Shown here: piece by piece, positions 10,559 through 18,711 of the stretch | Layout: each line of letters starts with the position of its first letter | How positions within the stretch are numbered: the first letter of the stretch is position 1 | DNA from: Rhodococcus sp. W8901 | GTDB taxonomy: Bacteria; Actinomycetota; Actinomycetes; Mycobacteriales; Mycobacteriaceae | Reading direction: 5' to 3' | DNA: 64,000 bases | Assembly: GCF_013348805.1 (NCBI RefSeq) | Contig: NZ_CP054690.1 | Span: 4,588,001-4,652,000, forward strand | Made by a program: the position numbers and the translations under genes | Notes under the pieces: model-generated | Seen by the model: only the letters and a program-made list of their open reading frames with translations | Database searches by the model: none | What the model was told of the DNA's origin: nothing

Positions 10559-11352
10559 GGCCTGATCACCGATCCGTTTCTGGTCGAAGCGCCGACCGCC
10601 GCGGATGCGGCGGCAACCTGCTGAGGAAATTGCTCCTCGTTGCGGGCCATATTGAACGACAGAACCTGCATCTCCATGGCGAGATCGACCCGACGCATCT
10701 CGACGTGGTCAGGGATCTCCAGCGCGAGCGGAGAGAAGCTGAGGATGCAGCGGAGGCCGGCGCCGACGAGCAGGTCGCACACGTCCTGGGCCGCGCTGTC
10801 CGGGGTGGCGATGACACCGATGGTGGCCTCGAGATCACGGCACGCGTCGGCCAGCTCGGCGACGTCACGAACCGTCAGACCGCCGACGCGGGCACCGACG
10901 ACGTCGGCGTCCTTGTCGAACAGGCCCACCATCGAGAAGCCGCGGCGGTCGAAGCCGCCGTATCCGGCGAGCGCACGACCGAGATTGCCGATGCCCACCA
11001 GCACCACGCGGTGGCCACGATCGAGGCCCAGCGCGGATTCGATGCGGGCCCGCAGCCGGGTGACGTCGTAGCCGACGCCGCGAACTCCGTTGGGACCCAG
11101 GAACGACAGATCCTTGCGCAGCTTGGCCGATCCGACACCGGAGGCCGTGGCGAGTTCCTCGCTCGAGACGATGAGCGCACCCTCGTCGGCGAGCACTCCG
11201 AGGACCCGCAGGTATGTCGCGAGACGCGTCACCGTAGCCTGGGGAATGTCCCGGTACTGCGGAGCCGGAGGCGTTTCACGCCGCGGAGCGGACGGAGCAG
11301 CCCCGGCGACGCCGCGGGCAACTGCCCCCTGCGCCTGGTGCTGTTCGGTCAC
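10555..11352 (-). CDS. rex: Redox-sensing transcriptional repressor Rex
   Basis: A 265-residue repressor that senses the NADH/NAD ratio. After a Pro/Ala-rich leader come the winged helix (about residues 40-95, [17 protein letters not shown] and [12 protein letters not shown]) and a Rossmann domain with [18 protein letters not shown], then the swapped C-terminal helix. GTG 11352 is used. The likely promoter (TTGTGC, 17 bases, TACCGT, minus strand) is overlapped by an 18-bp Rex-type palindrome at 11434-11451, so autoregulation is likely. Rex heads the haem operon. Confidence 0.95.
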   Translation of the reverse strand: MTEQHQAQGAVARGVAGAAPSAPRRETPPAPQYRDIPQATVTRLATYLRVLGVLADEGALIVSSEELATASGVGSAKLRKDLSFLGPNGVRGVGYDVTRLRARIESALGLDRGHRVVLVGIGNLGRALAGYGGFDRRGFSMVGLFDKDADVVGARVGGLTVRDVAELADACRDLEATIGVIATPDSAAQDVCDLLVGAGLRCILSFSPLALEIPDHVEMRRVDLAMEMQVLSFNMARNEEQFPQQVAAASAAVGASTRNGSVIRP

Positions 11353-11433
11353 GTCGATGGCTCCTCGTCCGGCCGGCCGTGTACCCCGGCCTTCGCACAG
11401 GTCCGGGGGGTTTGTTCACACCACGGTAACCGC

Positions 11434-11451
11434 TTGTGAAGCCATGCACAA
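11434..11451 (-). promoter_or_regulatory. Rex operator and rex promoter
   Basis: TTGTGAAGCCATGCACAA fits the Rex consensus TTGTGAA-N4-TTCACAA except for one centre-proximal base in the right arm. It lies 82 bp upstream of the rex start. On the minus strand the half-site TTGTGC could also act as a -35 element, with TACCGT as -10 at 17 bases, so a bound repressor would block RNA polymerase. Not tested; the match is by eye. Confidence 0.7.
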
Positions 11452-11560
11452 AGTTGCTCGACGGGCCCCGGACGTGCTCTCACCTGCAAAGCGACCGGAA
11501 TCCTCGATCCGGGGTGACCCTTCCCACTCCCCCGCATGCCCGGCGCCCGCCGGGGTGAAC

Positions 11561-11830
11561 TCAGCTCGCGGAGAGGTCGGCGCGGAGCCGTTCCTCGTCA
11601 ACCTCCCAGTAGCTGTGCTCCTTGCCGTCGAGCAGGACGACGGGCAGCCGGTCCCCGTATTCCGCCCGCAGATCGGGATTGTCGGCGGCGGCCTCGTCGA
11701 CGTCGACGCAGGTCAGTTCGAGTTCGTACTCGCGGCAGATCTCGTCCAGCAACTCGCGGGCGGGCGCGCACGCGCCGCAGCCGACGCGAGTGAGAAGTGT
11801 GATCCGGTTTCGCGACTGATCCATACGCAC
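11561..11830 (-). CDS. Glutaredoxin-like protein
   Basis: An 89-residue thioredoxin-fold protein with the redox motif CGAC (residues about 18-21, in TRVGCGACAPARELL) and a cis-Pro loop RLPVVLLDG. The length fits the DUF836/glutaredoxin-like group. GTG 11830 has GGGG 7 bases upstream; ATG 11824 is an alternative. It is transcribed toward rex and ends 208 bp before it. Rv0508 holds the same position before hemA in M. tuberculosis, to my recollection. Substrates are unknown. Confidence 0.88.
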   Translation of the reverse strand: MRMDQSRNRITLLTRVGCGACAPARELLDEICREYELELTCVDVDEAAADNPDLRAEYGDRLPVVLLDGKEHSYWEVDEERLRADLSAS

Positions 11831-12004
11831 CAGTGTTCCCCACCGCCCGGGAGACCGGCCGGACAGCCTGCGCGATGCCGTTCCGCAGACCGTTCCGTTT
11901 CGAGACGAACATCACACGCCGCGGACCCGGCCTCGATCCGACGGGATCGACGCATGCACGCGGGCTAGGGTGAGCCAGAGGTGTCTGCGACGCGGGAGGT
12001 GCGA

Positions 12005-13150
12005 GTGCCTGGGCGATCACTGCCGATCGGCGCGAGATTCGGTGTGGGCCTGTCCGGGATTCTGCGCCCCGGCCGCCGCCGGATCCGGAATCTGCTGGGT
12101 CCGAGCGAGGCCGAACTACGCGCCAATCTGGCCGGCGAGGCCAGCGCCGACGCCGCCCTCGCCCTCCAGGAGGCCGAAGCCCTCCAGGAGGCCGAAGCAC
12201 TCGAGGCGGCCACACTCGAAGCGGCCACGCTCGAAATCCCCGAGGCACTCGAGATTCCCGAGGCGCCGGAACCGCCGGCGGAGATCGCCGTGCCCCGCGA
12301 CCTCACCGCTGCCGCGTTCTTCGACGTCGACAACACGATGGTGCAGGGCGCGTCGATCATCCACTTCGCCCGCGGCCTCGCGGCCCGGAAGTACCTCAGG
12401 ACCTCCGACCTGGTCGACTTCGCGTGGAAGCAGGTCAAGTTCCGGGTCACCGGCAAGGAGAACAGCGACGACGTCGCGGAGGGCCGGGAGAAGGCGCTGT
12501 CGTTCGTCGCGGGCCGCTCCACCGCCGAGCTCGCCCGCCTCGGCGAGGAGATCTACGACGAGGTGATCGCCGACAAGATCTGGGACGGCACCCGCGCGCT
12601 CGCACAGATGCACCTCGACGCCGGTCAGCAGGTGTGGCTCGTGACGGCCACCCCCGTCGAGCTGGCGCAGGTGATCGCCAAACGTCTCGGACTCACCGGC
12701 GCCCTGGGCACGGTCGCCGAGAGCAAGGACGGCGTGTTCACGGGCCGCCTCGTCGGCGACATCCTGCACGGGCTCGGCAAGGCGCACGCGGTGCGCACGC
12801 TCGCCGTGCGGGAGGGTCTCAACCTCAAGCGCTGCACCGCATACTCCGACAGCTACAACGACGTCCCGATGCTCTCGCTCGTCGGCACCGCCGTCGCCGT
12901 CAATCCCGACGCCGACCTGCGCGAGCTCGCGCGGAACCGCGGCTGGGAGGTGCGCGACTTCCGCACCGGACGCAAGGCCGCGAAGATCGGCGTGCCGACC
13001 GCCCTGCTGCTGGGTGCGGTGGGTGGTGCGGTGGGCGCGATCCTCAGCCGTCGACGTGACCGGGCCCTGATCGCCGAGCTCGCGGCCCGCCAGGACGCGG
13101 GGCGGGTTCAGCCCATGAAGACGTTGCGGCGCTGCGCCAGCAAGCGGTAG
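12005..13150 (+). CDS. HAD-superfamily IB phosphatase (SerB1-like)
   Basis: A 381-residue protein. Motif I is [11 protein letters not shown] (Asp nucleophile and acid), motif II is the Thr in WLVTATP, motif III/IV is [11 protein letters not shown], the layout of the HAD-IB phosphoserine-phosphatase branch. A C-terminal hydrophobic segment ([16 protein letters not shown]) followed by RRRDR suggests membrane attachment. GTG 12005 follows GGGAGG by 5 bases and is preferred to GTG 11981. Residues about 50-95 are a Glu/Ala/Leu tandem repeat. Phosphoserine as substrate is only inferred from family naming. Confidence 0.85.
   Translation: MPGRSLPIGARFGVGLSGILRPGRRRIRNLLGPSEAELRANLAGEASADAALALQEAEALQEAEALEAATLEAATLEIPEALEIPEAPEPPAEIAVPRDLTAAAFFDVDNTMVQGASIIHFARGLAARKYLRTSDLVDFAWKQVKFRVTGKENSDDVAEGREKALSFVAGRSTAELARLGEEIYDEVIADKIWDGTRALAQMHLDAGQQVWLVTATPVELAQVIAKRLGLTGALGTVAESKDGVFTGRLVGDILHGLGKAHAVRTLAVREGLNLKRCTAYSDSYNDVPMLSLVGTAVAVNPDADLRELARNRGWEVRDFRTGRKAAKIGVPTALLLGAVGGAVGAILSRRRDRALIAELAARQDAGRVQPMKTLRRCASKR
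12162..12270 (+). repeat. In-frame degenerate tandem repeat in the SerB1-like gene
   Basis: Near-identical 18-bp units (CTCCAGGAGGCCGAAGCC and variants) encode [19 protein letters not shown], then [12 protein letters not shown] units. The peptide is acidic and probably helical or extended. Such repeats commonly vary in copy number by slippage. It lies between the N-terminus and the catalytic domain and is absent, as far as I recall, from M. tuberculosis SerB1. Confidence 0.8.
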
Positions 13151-14157
13151 AGCGTCTGCTGGATCGTCTCGCGGACGTGGTCGGTGACCTCGAACAGCAC
13201 CATCGGATCGTCGGCCTCGGCGGCGTCGTAGGTGTCGGTGAGGATCGGCGTCCCGAACTCGATGTACCACTTGGACGGCAGCGGAACGAGCCCCAGCGGC
13301 CCCAGGTGCGGGAACAGCGGCGTCACCGGGAAGTAGGGCATGTCCAGCAGACGCGCGAGCGGGGCGATGTCGCCGATCTTCGGGTAGATCTCCTCCGATC
13401 CCACGATCGAGCACGGGATGATCGGCGCGCCGGCGCGCATCGCGGCGGAGACGAATCCGCCGCGGCCGAACCGTTGCAGCTTGTAGCGCTCGGAGAACGG
13501 CTTGCCGATGCCCTTGTAGCCCTCGGGGAACACCGCGGCCACCTCACCGCCGCGCAGTAGGCGCTCGGCGTCGGGGTGGCAGGCCAGGGTGTGCCCAGCC
13601 TTGCGGGCGATGTTGCCGACGACGGGCATCTCGAACGCCAGATCGGCGGCGAGCATCCGCAGCGCGCGATGCTGCGGATGGTGATCGTGCACCGCGACCG
13701 ACGTCATGAGCGCATCGATGGGGACCACCCCGGCGTGGTTGGCCACCACCAGTGCACCGCCTGTGGCCGGGATGTTCTCGACGCCGCGGACCTCGACCCG
13801 GAACCACTTCTCGAACAGCGGCCGGAGCGCGGGCAGGAAGACACCGTCGGCGAAGTGCGGGTCGTAACCGAACTCGTCCACCTCGTAGTCCCCCGCGAGA
13901 CGCCGGCGCACGAAGCCCGCGGCACCCGCCACCTGACCCACCAGGCGATCGCGCAGCCCGTCGAGCAGTGACCCGCCGTCGTGCTCGGTGGCACCTGCAC
14001 CACCCTCAGCGGTATCCGCCTCACCGACCGGCTCGTCCGATGCCGTGAACACGCGATCGGCGCCATCCACGGGCGGACGCCGATTCGCCGCGCGGGCCGG
14101 CGACGGACGTGTACCCGAGCCGCCGTGCAGCGGGATCACCTTCGCCACCTCGTTCAC
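13108..14157 (-). CDS. Phospholipid/glycerol acyltransferase family protein (Rv0502-like)
   Basis: A 349-residue protein. The N-terminal 100 residues are low-complexity; the acyltransferase domain starts near residue 130 with [21 protein letters not shown]. The catalytic block reads NHAGVVPID, with six residues between His and Asp instead of the usual four. [13 protein letters not shown] matches the glycerophosphate-binding EGT-type block, and [13 protein letters not shown] follows. GTG 14157 has AGGGGG 5 bases upstream. It overlaps the tail of the convergent phosphatase gene by 43 bp. Likely substrates are acyl-CoA and a lipid acceptor, unproven. Confidence 0.85.
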   Translation of the reverse strand: MNEVAKVIPLHGGSGTRPSPARAANRRPPVDGADRVFTASDEPVGEADTAEGGAGATEHDGGSLLDGLRDRLVGQVAGAAGFVRRRLAGDYEVDEFGYDPHFADGVFLPALRPLFEKWFRVEVRGVENIPATGGALVVANHAGVVPIDALMTSVAVHDHHPQHRALRMLAADLAFEMPVVGNIARKAGHTLACHPDAERLLRGGEVAAVFPEGYKGIGKPFSERYKLQRFGRGGFVSAAMRAGAPIIPCSIVGSEEIYPKIGDIAPLARLLDMPYFPVTPLFPHLGPLGLVPLPSKWYIEFGTPILTDTYDAAEADDPMVLFEVTDHVRETIQQTLYRLLAQRRNVFMG

Positions 14158-14186
14158 AAGAGCCCCCTGCCCATTCGATCCGCGGT

Positions 14187-15269
14187 TCACCTGTTCTGCT
14201 GTCCGGCCCCGCCTGGTGCGCCTGCGAGCGCGAGCACCGTCGATTCTGCCCGGTCGATCCATTCGGGCCGGATCACCGGCGTCAGCCCGGTACCGCGCAC
14301 GAAGTCGTCGAGTGCCTCCATCGTCGTCCATCGCGGCTCGAATCCGAGTTCGGCCCGCATCCGGGTGGTGTCGAGCCCGCACCCGAAGTGGAAGTAGTCG
14401 AGTTGTTCCCGCGTGAACGAACGCATCTGCGAGCCCATCAGCGCGCGCCCGGCGCTGCGGAACAGCGAGAACGGCATCGGGACCTCGACGCGGCCGGCCC
14501 GCCGGATCGCCTGCGACATCATCACTGCGCCGTCTCCCGCGACGTTGAACGTTCCCGCCGGACCGGTGAGGGTGGCCCGGCTGAGCGCTGCCAGTGCGTC
14601 CTCCTCGTGGAGCAGCTGCATGCGGGCGTCGCGGCCCAGGATGCTCGGGACGATCGGCGACGACAGGTACCGCGCCACCCAGCCGTGCAACCGCGGTCCC
14701 ATCAGTGGTCCGAGGCGCAGGATCGACACGGCGATGTCGGGGCGTCGCCGACCCAGTCCCCGGGCATAGCCCTCGATCTCGATGCAGTCGCGCGCCCACG
14801 CGCCCTGCGGTGGACGCCGCGCGCCCATCTCCTCGGTGAACTTGGCGGGATCCTTGGGACTGCCGCCGTAGACCGCCGAGGCGGACCGCAGCACCACCTT
14901 GCGCACGGTGGGGGCCTTCTGGCACACCGCGAACAGCTGCATGGCGCCGATGACGTTCATGTCCTTCATCGCCGCTCGGCTGCCGGATTTCGGCGCCTGG
15001 GCGACGGTCGCGGCATGCACGACGGTGTCGACATCGGCCCCGCGGATCACCTTGCCGATGAGCGGGTTTCGAATGTCCGCGCGGACGAACTCGGCGCGGC
15101 CCATTCGGCGCATCATGTCCTTGCTGGGCGAGACGGCATCGACCGCGATCACCCGCTCGATGCCCGGCTCCTGTGCCAGCCGCGCCACCAGGAACCCGCC
15201 CGGGAACCGGCTCGCGCCCGTCACCAGCACCACCTTCGGTGGCTGCACACCCCGCTCGTCAGGACTCAC
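14187..15269 (-). CDS. NAD-dependent epimerase/dehydratase family protein (GalE2-like)
   Basis: A 360-residue extended SDR. The nucleotide-binding motif is VTGASRFPGG, with DIRNP and VVHAAT following. Where active members have the catalytic YxxxK this protein has WARDC (in QGAWARDCIEIEGY), so both Tyr and Lys are replaced, although Ser in SASAVYGG is kept. Loss of sugar-epimerase activity is therefore likely. GTG 15269 has GGGGGT upstream. Its stop is 29 bp before the acyltransferase start, so the two are probably one operon, as in the mycobacterial Rv0501-Rv0502 pair. Confidence 0.85.
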   Translation of the reverse strand: MSPDERGVQPPKVVLVTGASRFPGGFLVARLAQEPGIERVIAVDAVSPSKDMMRRMGRAEFVRADIRNPLIGKVIRGADVDTVVHAATVAQAPKSGSRAAMKDMNVIGAMQLFAVCQKAPTVRKVVLRSASAVYGGSPKDPAKFTEEMGARRPPQGAWARDCIEIEGYARGLGRRRPDIAVSILRLGPLMGPRLHGWVARYLSSPIVPSILGRDARMQLLHEEDALAALSRATLTGPAGTFNVAGDGAVMMSQAIRRAGRVEVPMPFSLFRSAGRALMGSQMRSFTREQLDYFHFGCGLDTTRMRAELGFEPRWTTMEALDDFVRGTGLTPVIRPEWIDRAESTVLALAGAPGGAGQQNR

Positions 15270-15441
15270 CCGTACCCCCGTCCATTCGCCCCTGCGGGGA
15301 GCCTAACGAATCCGCGGCGGGTGGCAAGGGTTCCGCGCGAGCCTTTACGCCCTGGCAACACGATCGACGGAGAAGATTACGAATACCCGAAATGCGCGGA
15401 TGCCCGCCACCTGACGGTGACGGGCATCCGGGTGCAAGTTC

Positions 15442-15543
15442 TTACTTGCCGAGCTTCCGACGCTGGACGCGCGTGCGACGGAGCAGCTTGCGGTGCTTCT
15501 TCTTCGACATGCGCTTGCGGCGCTTCTTGATCACTGAACCCAT
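15442..15543 (-). CDS. 30S ribosomal protein bS22 (AURKAIP1/COX24 domain)
   Basis: A 33-residue, extremely basic protein: starts [19 protein letters not shown] and ends RRKLGK, about 60% Lys/Arg. This is the small actinobacterial ribosomal protein found in mycobacterial ribosomes (established knowledge) and lies at the same place as Rv0500B. ATG 15543 has GAGGAA 9 bases upstream. It is too short for usual gene-finding thresholds. A possible -10 (TATAGA) lies about 35 bp upstream on the minus strand. Confidence 0.92.
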
Positions 15544-15706
15544 GGTGGGTGTTCCTCACAGTCTTCTATAGCGTTCAGCGCACGCCGGTCACGTACGCCT
15601 GTGTCTTCCTCTGGCGCTGAGGCCTCGTTGCCACTGGTCGCTTTCACGACCCCAGCGCCTGACGACACCGGCTGGCTGGTACGACGACTCACGATCGTAC
15701 CGGGGC

Positions 15707-15737
15707 GGGTGAGCTCGACGAAAACCGAGGCTCACCC
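15707..15737 (-). terminator. Hairpin after the BldC-like gene
   Basis: GGGTGAGC and GCTCACCC form an 8-bp stem with further internal pairing around an AAAAC-containing loop. It begins 16 bp after the stop of the HTH gene and lies upstream of the bS22 promoter region. There is no long U-tract, so termination strength is uncertain. Confidence 0.55.
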
Positions 15738-15753
15738 TATCGATTCCGGCAGG

Positions 15754-16014
15754 TCAGCCGGCGTCGAAATACGAGGTCTCCAGATAGTCGTGCACGGCCT
15801 TGGCGTGCACGCGGAAGGACCGCCCCACACGAACTGCGGGCAGTTCACCGCTGTGCACCAGCCGATACACGGTCATCTTCGAAACCCTCATCAGCGTCGC
15901 GACCTCCGCGACGGTGAGGAACTGCGTCCCGGCGAGGCTTGCGTTACCGGGGCTGTCTTGCTTACCGGACTTGTCTGGCTTAGCCGGCTTTGCTGGGTTT
16001 TCAGGGGATCCCAT
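15754..16014 (-). CDS. BldC/excisionase-type helix-turn-helix DNA-binding protein
   Basis: An 86-residue protein with a Lys/Pro-rich N-terminus (NPAKPAKPDKSGKQ) and a C-terminal MerR-like winged-helix domain FLTVAEVATLMRVSKMTVYRLVHSGELPAVRVGRSFRV, typical of the HTH_17/BldC group. ATG 16014 has GGAGG 11 bases upstream; an upstream GTG at 16074 has no Shine-Dalgarno. Rv0500A is the positional counterpart. BldC-type proteins bind direct repeats; targets are unknown here. Confidence 0.87.
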   Translation of the reverse strand: MGSPENPAKPAKPDKSGKQDSPGNASLAGTQFLTVAEVATLMRVSKMTVYRLVHSGELPAVRVGRSFRVHAKAVHDYLETSYFDAG

Positions 16015-16134
16015 CTGTCCACTTACCTCCGGCACATGTCGCGCCGCCGGCTTCCCCTCCGGCGGAACAGACACGCACGTGCTGACACGAGCTTAGCGGG
16101 ACCAGAGGGATTGGTGCGACGGGTGTTGCAAACA

Positions 16135-16153
16135 AGATCGCTAATTGCGATCT
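16135..16153 (-). terminator. Short hairpin at the proC stop codon
   Basis: AGATCGC and GCGATCT form a perfect 7-bp stem with a 5-base loop (TAATT), overlapping the last two bases of proC. On the minus strand it is followed by TGTTTG. It could be the proC terminator or a protein-binding palindrome. Confidence 0.45.
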
Positions 16154-16967
16154 ACTCGGGCGACACCCCGAGTTCAGCCGAGCGGTCACGAGCGGCCGCG
16201 AGGGCTTCGTAGAAGGCCGTCCGGAGGCCGCACCGCTCGAGTTCCCGCACCGCCGCGGCGGTGGTGCCCCCCGGCGACGTGACGGCCGCCCGCAGTTCGG
16301 TGGCGTTCTCGCCCGACTGGTCGAGCATGGCGGCCGAGCCGACCATCGTCTGCACCACGAGCTCACGCGCCGTCGCGCGGGTGAGGCCCAACGCGACACC
16401 GGCGTCGATCATCGCCTCGACAGCCAGGAAGAAGTACGCGGGACCGGAACCGGACACCGCGGTCACTGCATCGATCTGCGACTCCGGAACGGTCGTGACC
16501 GTGCCGACGGATGCGAGGATGCTGCGCACCAGGTCCAGATGCCCTGCCTTGACGTGGCGTCCGGGCGCGATGACGCTGGCGCCCTGCCCGACGAGCATCG
16601 GAGTGTTCGGCATGACCCGGACGACCGGGAACCCGGCGGGCAGCTTCGCCTCGTACCGCGCCGTGGGGATGCCCGCGGCCAGGGAGACCAGGAGCTGCTC
16701 CTGCTCGCCGTCGAGATCCACCTTGCTCATCGCCGTCAGAACCGAGTCCACGTCCGTGGGCTTGACCGCGACGACGATCACGTCAGCGCCCTCGGCCGCG
16801 TCCTCGATCGTGGTGACGCGGATCGAGTACGTCGCGGCCAGTTCCTGGGCACGCGGCTCGTACTGCTCGGCGACAACCAGGTCCCGGGTGGCGTGACCAC
16901 CCTGCAATAGTCCAGAGATCAGGGCCTCACCGATCTTGCCGCCACCGATCACCGCAATTCTCGTCAT
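16152..16967 (-). CDS. proC: Pyrroline-5-carboxylate reductase
   Basis: A 271-residue enzyme that reduces pyrroline-5-carboxylate to proline with NAD(P)H. Seen: the Rossmann start IAVIGGGKIGEALISGL, VVAVKPTDVD, the family signature region VRVMPNTPMLVGQGAS, and the C-terminal dimer helix with AVSGSGPAYFFLAVEAMIDAGVALGL and VTSPGGTTAAA. Length is normal. ATG 16967. It heads the proC-HTH pair; 137 bp separate it from the next gene. Confidence 0.95.
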   Translation of the reverse strand: MTRIAVIGGGKIGEALISGLLQGGHATRDLVVAEQYEPRAQELAATYSIRVTTIEDAAEGADVIVVAVKPTDVDSVLTAMSKVDLDGEQEQLLVSLAAGIPTARYEAKLPAGFPVVRVMPNTPMLVGQGASVIAPGRHVKAGHLDLVRSILASVGTVTTVPESQIDAVTAVSGSGPAYFFLAVEAMIDAGVALGLTRATARELVVQTMVGSAAMLDQSGENATELRAAVTSPGGTTAAAVRELERCGLRTAFYEALAAARDRSAELGVSPE

Positions 16968-17048
16968 ACCGCCCAGCCTGCCACGGCCCGAGATCGGGGC
17001 AATCCCCCGGTACCGGGCGGTGTGACGAAGCAGTCCCCGGGTGAGCGG

Positions 17049-17933
17049 TCAGCGGGGAATCATGGCCAGCTGACGGCTCTGCACCACGACGGCGCCGGTG
17101 GAGTCGAGCACGGTGTGATCCTCCTCGAACCACGTGTCGCCCAGCACCGTCGAGCTCGCCATCACCCGCAACCAGCCGGGGGCCGGCTGTCGGCGCAGGT
17201 ACGTCGTCAGCTGGACGGTGGGCGCCCACCCGAACATCCCGCGGTTCATCGTCACCGGCGCGCAGATGTCACCGGTCATGATCGCGAACATCGCCGCGGT
17301 GGCCGGGTCCTCCTCGTCGGCAGCCCACGGCCGCGCCCACATGCGAACCTGCGGCTCGCCCTGCTTCCCGCTGAGGAAGTGGGCCGACGACCCGTCTACG
17401 CGCAGATCGCAGCCCTGCGAGACGTGCACGATCTGGGCCATCGGATGGTCCTTCGAGAGCACGTGCGCCTCGGTTGTCGGCTCGGCCGGCAGTTGCGCGA
17501 GCGACTGCACCTCGGCGTAGTGCGGCTCCCCCGCGTCCGGCACACCCAGCGTCACCGCCGCGTGCACCGCGGGCCGACCGGCCTGCGACAGCTCGACGTC
17601 GACCAGCGAGACCTGCCGTCCCCGCTTGCGCACGGTCGCCACGAGATCGACGTCGCCCGGGTCCGGGGCGGCGAGGTAGTTGGCGCTGACGGCCAGTGGC
17701 TGGACGGCCGGGTCGACGGGCATCCCACCTGGCGCCGTGCGGATCAGCTCGCGCCGTGCGGCGGCCGCGCACAGCGCCATCATGCAGCCGCCGTGCACCT
17801 TGGGTCCGATGGTCCAGATCGGGTCGATGTGGGCGCCGTACCGGCCGGCGACACCATCGGGACCACCGCCCTGCGGGGTGACGGCGGTCAGATCCCGGAA
17901 CGGGTGGGCGGACACTGCGTTGTCGGAAGTCAC
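17049..17933 (-). CDS. Acyl-CoA thioesterase-like (double hotdog) protein
   Basis: A 294-residue protein resembling the TesB-like/4HBT_3 thioesterase group: an N-terminal hotdog containing GPKVHGGCMMALCAAAARREL and LAVSANYLAAPDPGDVDL, and a C-terminal hotdog with TVQLTTYLRRQPAPGWLRV and the ending EEDHTVLDSTGAVVVQSRQLAM. GTG 17933 overlaps the upstream MerR gene's stop by 4 bp (GTGA), so regulator and enzyme are translationally coupled. Likely acts on acyl-CoA in the cytoplasm; the substrate is unknown. Confidence 0.85.
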   Translation of the reverse strand: MTSDNAVSAHPFRDLTAVTPQGGGPDGVAGRYGAHIDPIWTIGPKVHGGCMMALCAAAARRELIRTAPGGMPVDPAVQPLAVSANYLAAPDPGDVDLVATVRKRGRQVSLVDVELSQAGRPAVHAAVTLGVPDAGEPHYAEVQSLAQLPAEPTTEAHVLSKDHPMAQIVHVSQGCDLRVDGSSAHFLSGKQGEPQVRMWARPWAADEEDPATAAMFAIMTGDICAPVTMNRGMFGWAPTVQLTTYLRRQPAPGWLRVMASSTVLGDTWFEEDHTVLDSTGAVVVQSRQLAMIPR

Positions 17934-18589
17934 TGCTCGTCCTGTCTGTGGGGGTCGGTGAAGTCGTCGAAGGTGCGGCCCGCGAAGCTCGCGGCACCGA
18001 TGTCCTGATGTGCGAGCCGGCGCAGTGCGGCGAGGACGGGTTCGTAGATCGCGGTGCCGAGGACCGCGTACTCCACCGCGGATTCGACGGAGTCGGTAGG
18101 CATCAGTTCGAGGTCGACCTCGGCGATCCCGCGGATGTGCCGGCCGTACGCGTCGAGGCGTTCGTCGGTCATCGGGATGCCGACGTCCTCGGCGGCCGCG
18201 AGGGCCCGGTCCAGTTGCGCGACAGCGGGATACGAGGGTTCGTAGACCTGGCCGAGGCGTTCGAGCACGGCCCGCGCGCGAGGGTAGTCGTTCGACTGCT
18301 CGGCCGATTCGACCGGATACGGCGGCAGCGCGGCGAGCGCGCGTCCGACGGTGTCGAAGACCGTGTCGGCGGGCTGGTCGACGAGGCGGACGACGGTGCG
18401 GATCTTGCCCAGCGGCAACCCGACGCCGGCGAGTGCCTTGATGAGCGCGAGCCGCCGCACGTGCTGCTCGCCGTACTCGGCCTGCGTCGCGCTGCTCGCC
18501 TCCCCGGGCATGAGCAGGCCCTCGCGCAGGTAGTACTTGACGGTCGCGAGGGGCACGCCGCTGGCGGAGACCAGTTCGGAGACCCGCAT
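17930..18589 (-). CDS. MerR-family transcriptional regulator
   Basis: A 219-residue regulator. The N-terminal MerR winged helix is clear: MRVSELVSASGVPLATVKYYLREGLLMPG, followed by the coiled-coil dimer helix and a long ligand-binding C-terminal part without a Cys cluster, which argues for an organic effector rather than a metal. ATG 18589 has CAGGAG 7 bases upstream; the longer frame from 18622 lacks this. It is coupled to the thioesterase and divergent from a membrane gene with a palindrome between them. Confidence 0.88.
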   Translation of the reverse strand: MRVSELVSASGVPLATVKYYLREGLLMPGEASSATQAEYGEQHVRRLALIKALAGVGLPLGKIRTVVRLVDQPADTVFDTVGRALAALPPYPVESAEQSNDYPRARAVLERLGQVYEPSYPAVAQLDRALAAAEDVGIPMTDERLDAYGRHIRGIAEVDLELMPTDSVESAVEYAVLGTAIYEPVLAALRRLAHQDIGAASFAGRTFDDFTDPHRQDEQ

Positions 18590-18655
18590 CCCACCGCTCC
18601 TGCCCGTGCCGACTATTGACACCCACCGTCATCGGGTCGACGATGAACTCGTACT

Positions 18656-18672
18656 GGATAGCTCAACTATCC
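18656..18672. promoter_or_regulatory. Candidate operator between divergent MerR and membrane-protein genes
   Basis: GGATAGCTCAACTATCC has perfect 6-bp arms and a 5-base centre with one further symmetric pair. It lies 67 bp from the MerR start and 40 bp from the ATG at 18712. Position and size fit a dimeric regulator's binding site; which regulator binds is inferred. Confidence 0.55.
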
Positions 18673-18711
18673 AATTTCGGGTTCGAGCCTACCGCACACG
18701 AGGAACTCACC

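Noticed and set aside
12162-12270. Short tandem repeats considered as a CRISPR-like array
   Set aside because: Units are contiguous, in frame and without spacers; they are coding repeats.
17049-18632. A 527-codon frame covering both the thioesterase and the MerR gene
   Set aside because: The upstream half is a shadow of the MerR gene; the thioesterase starts at GTG 17933 in a GTGA overlap.
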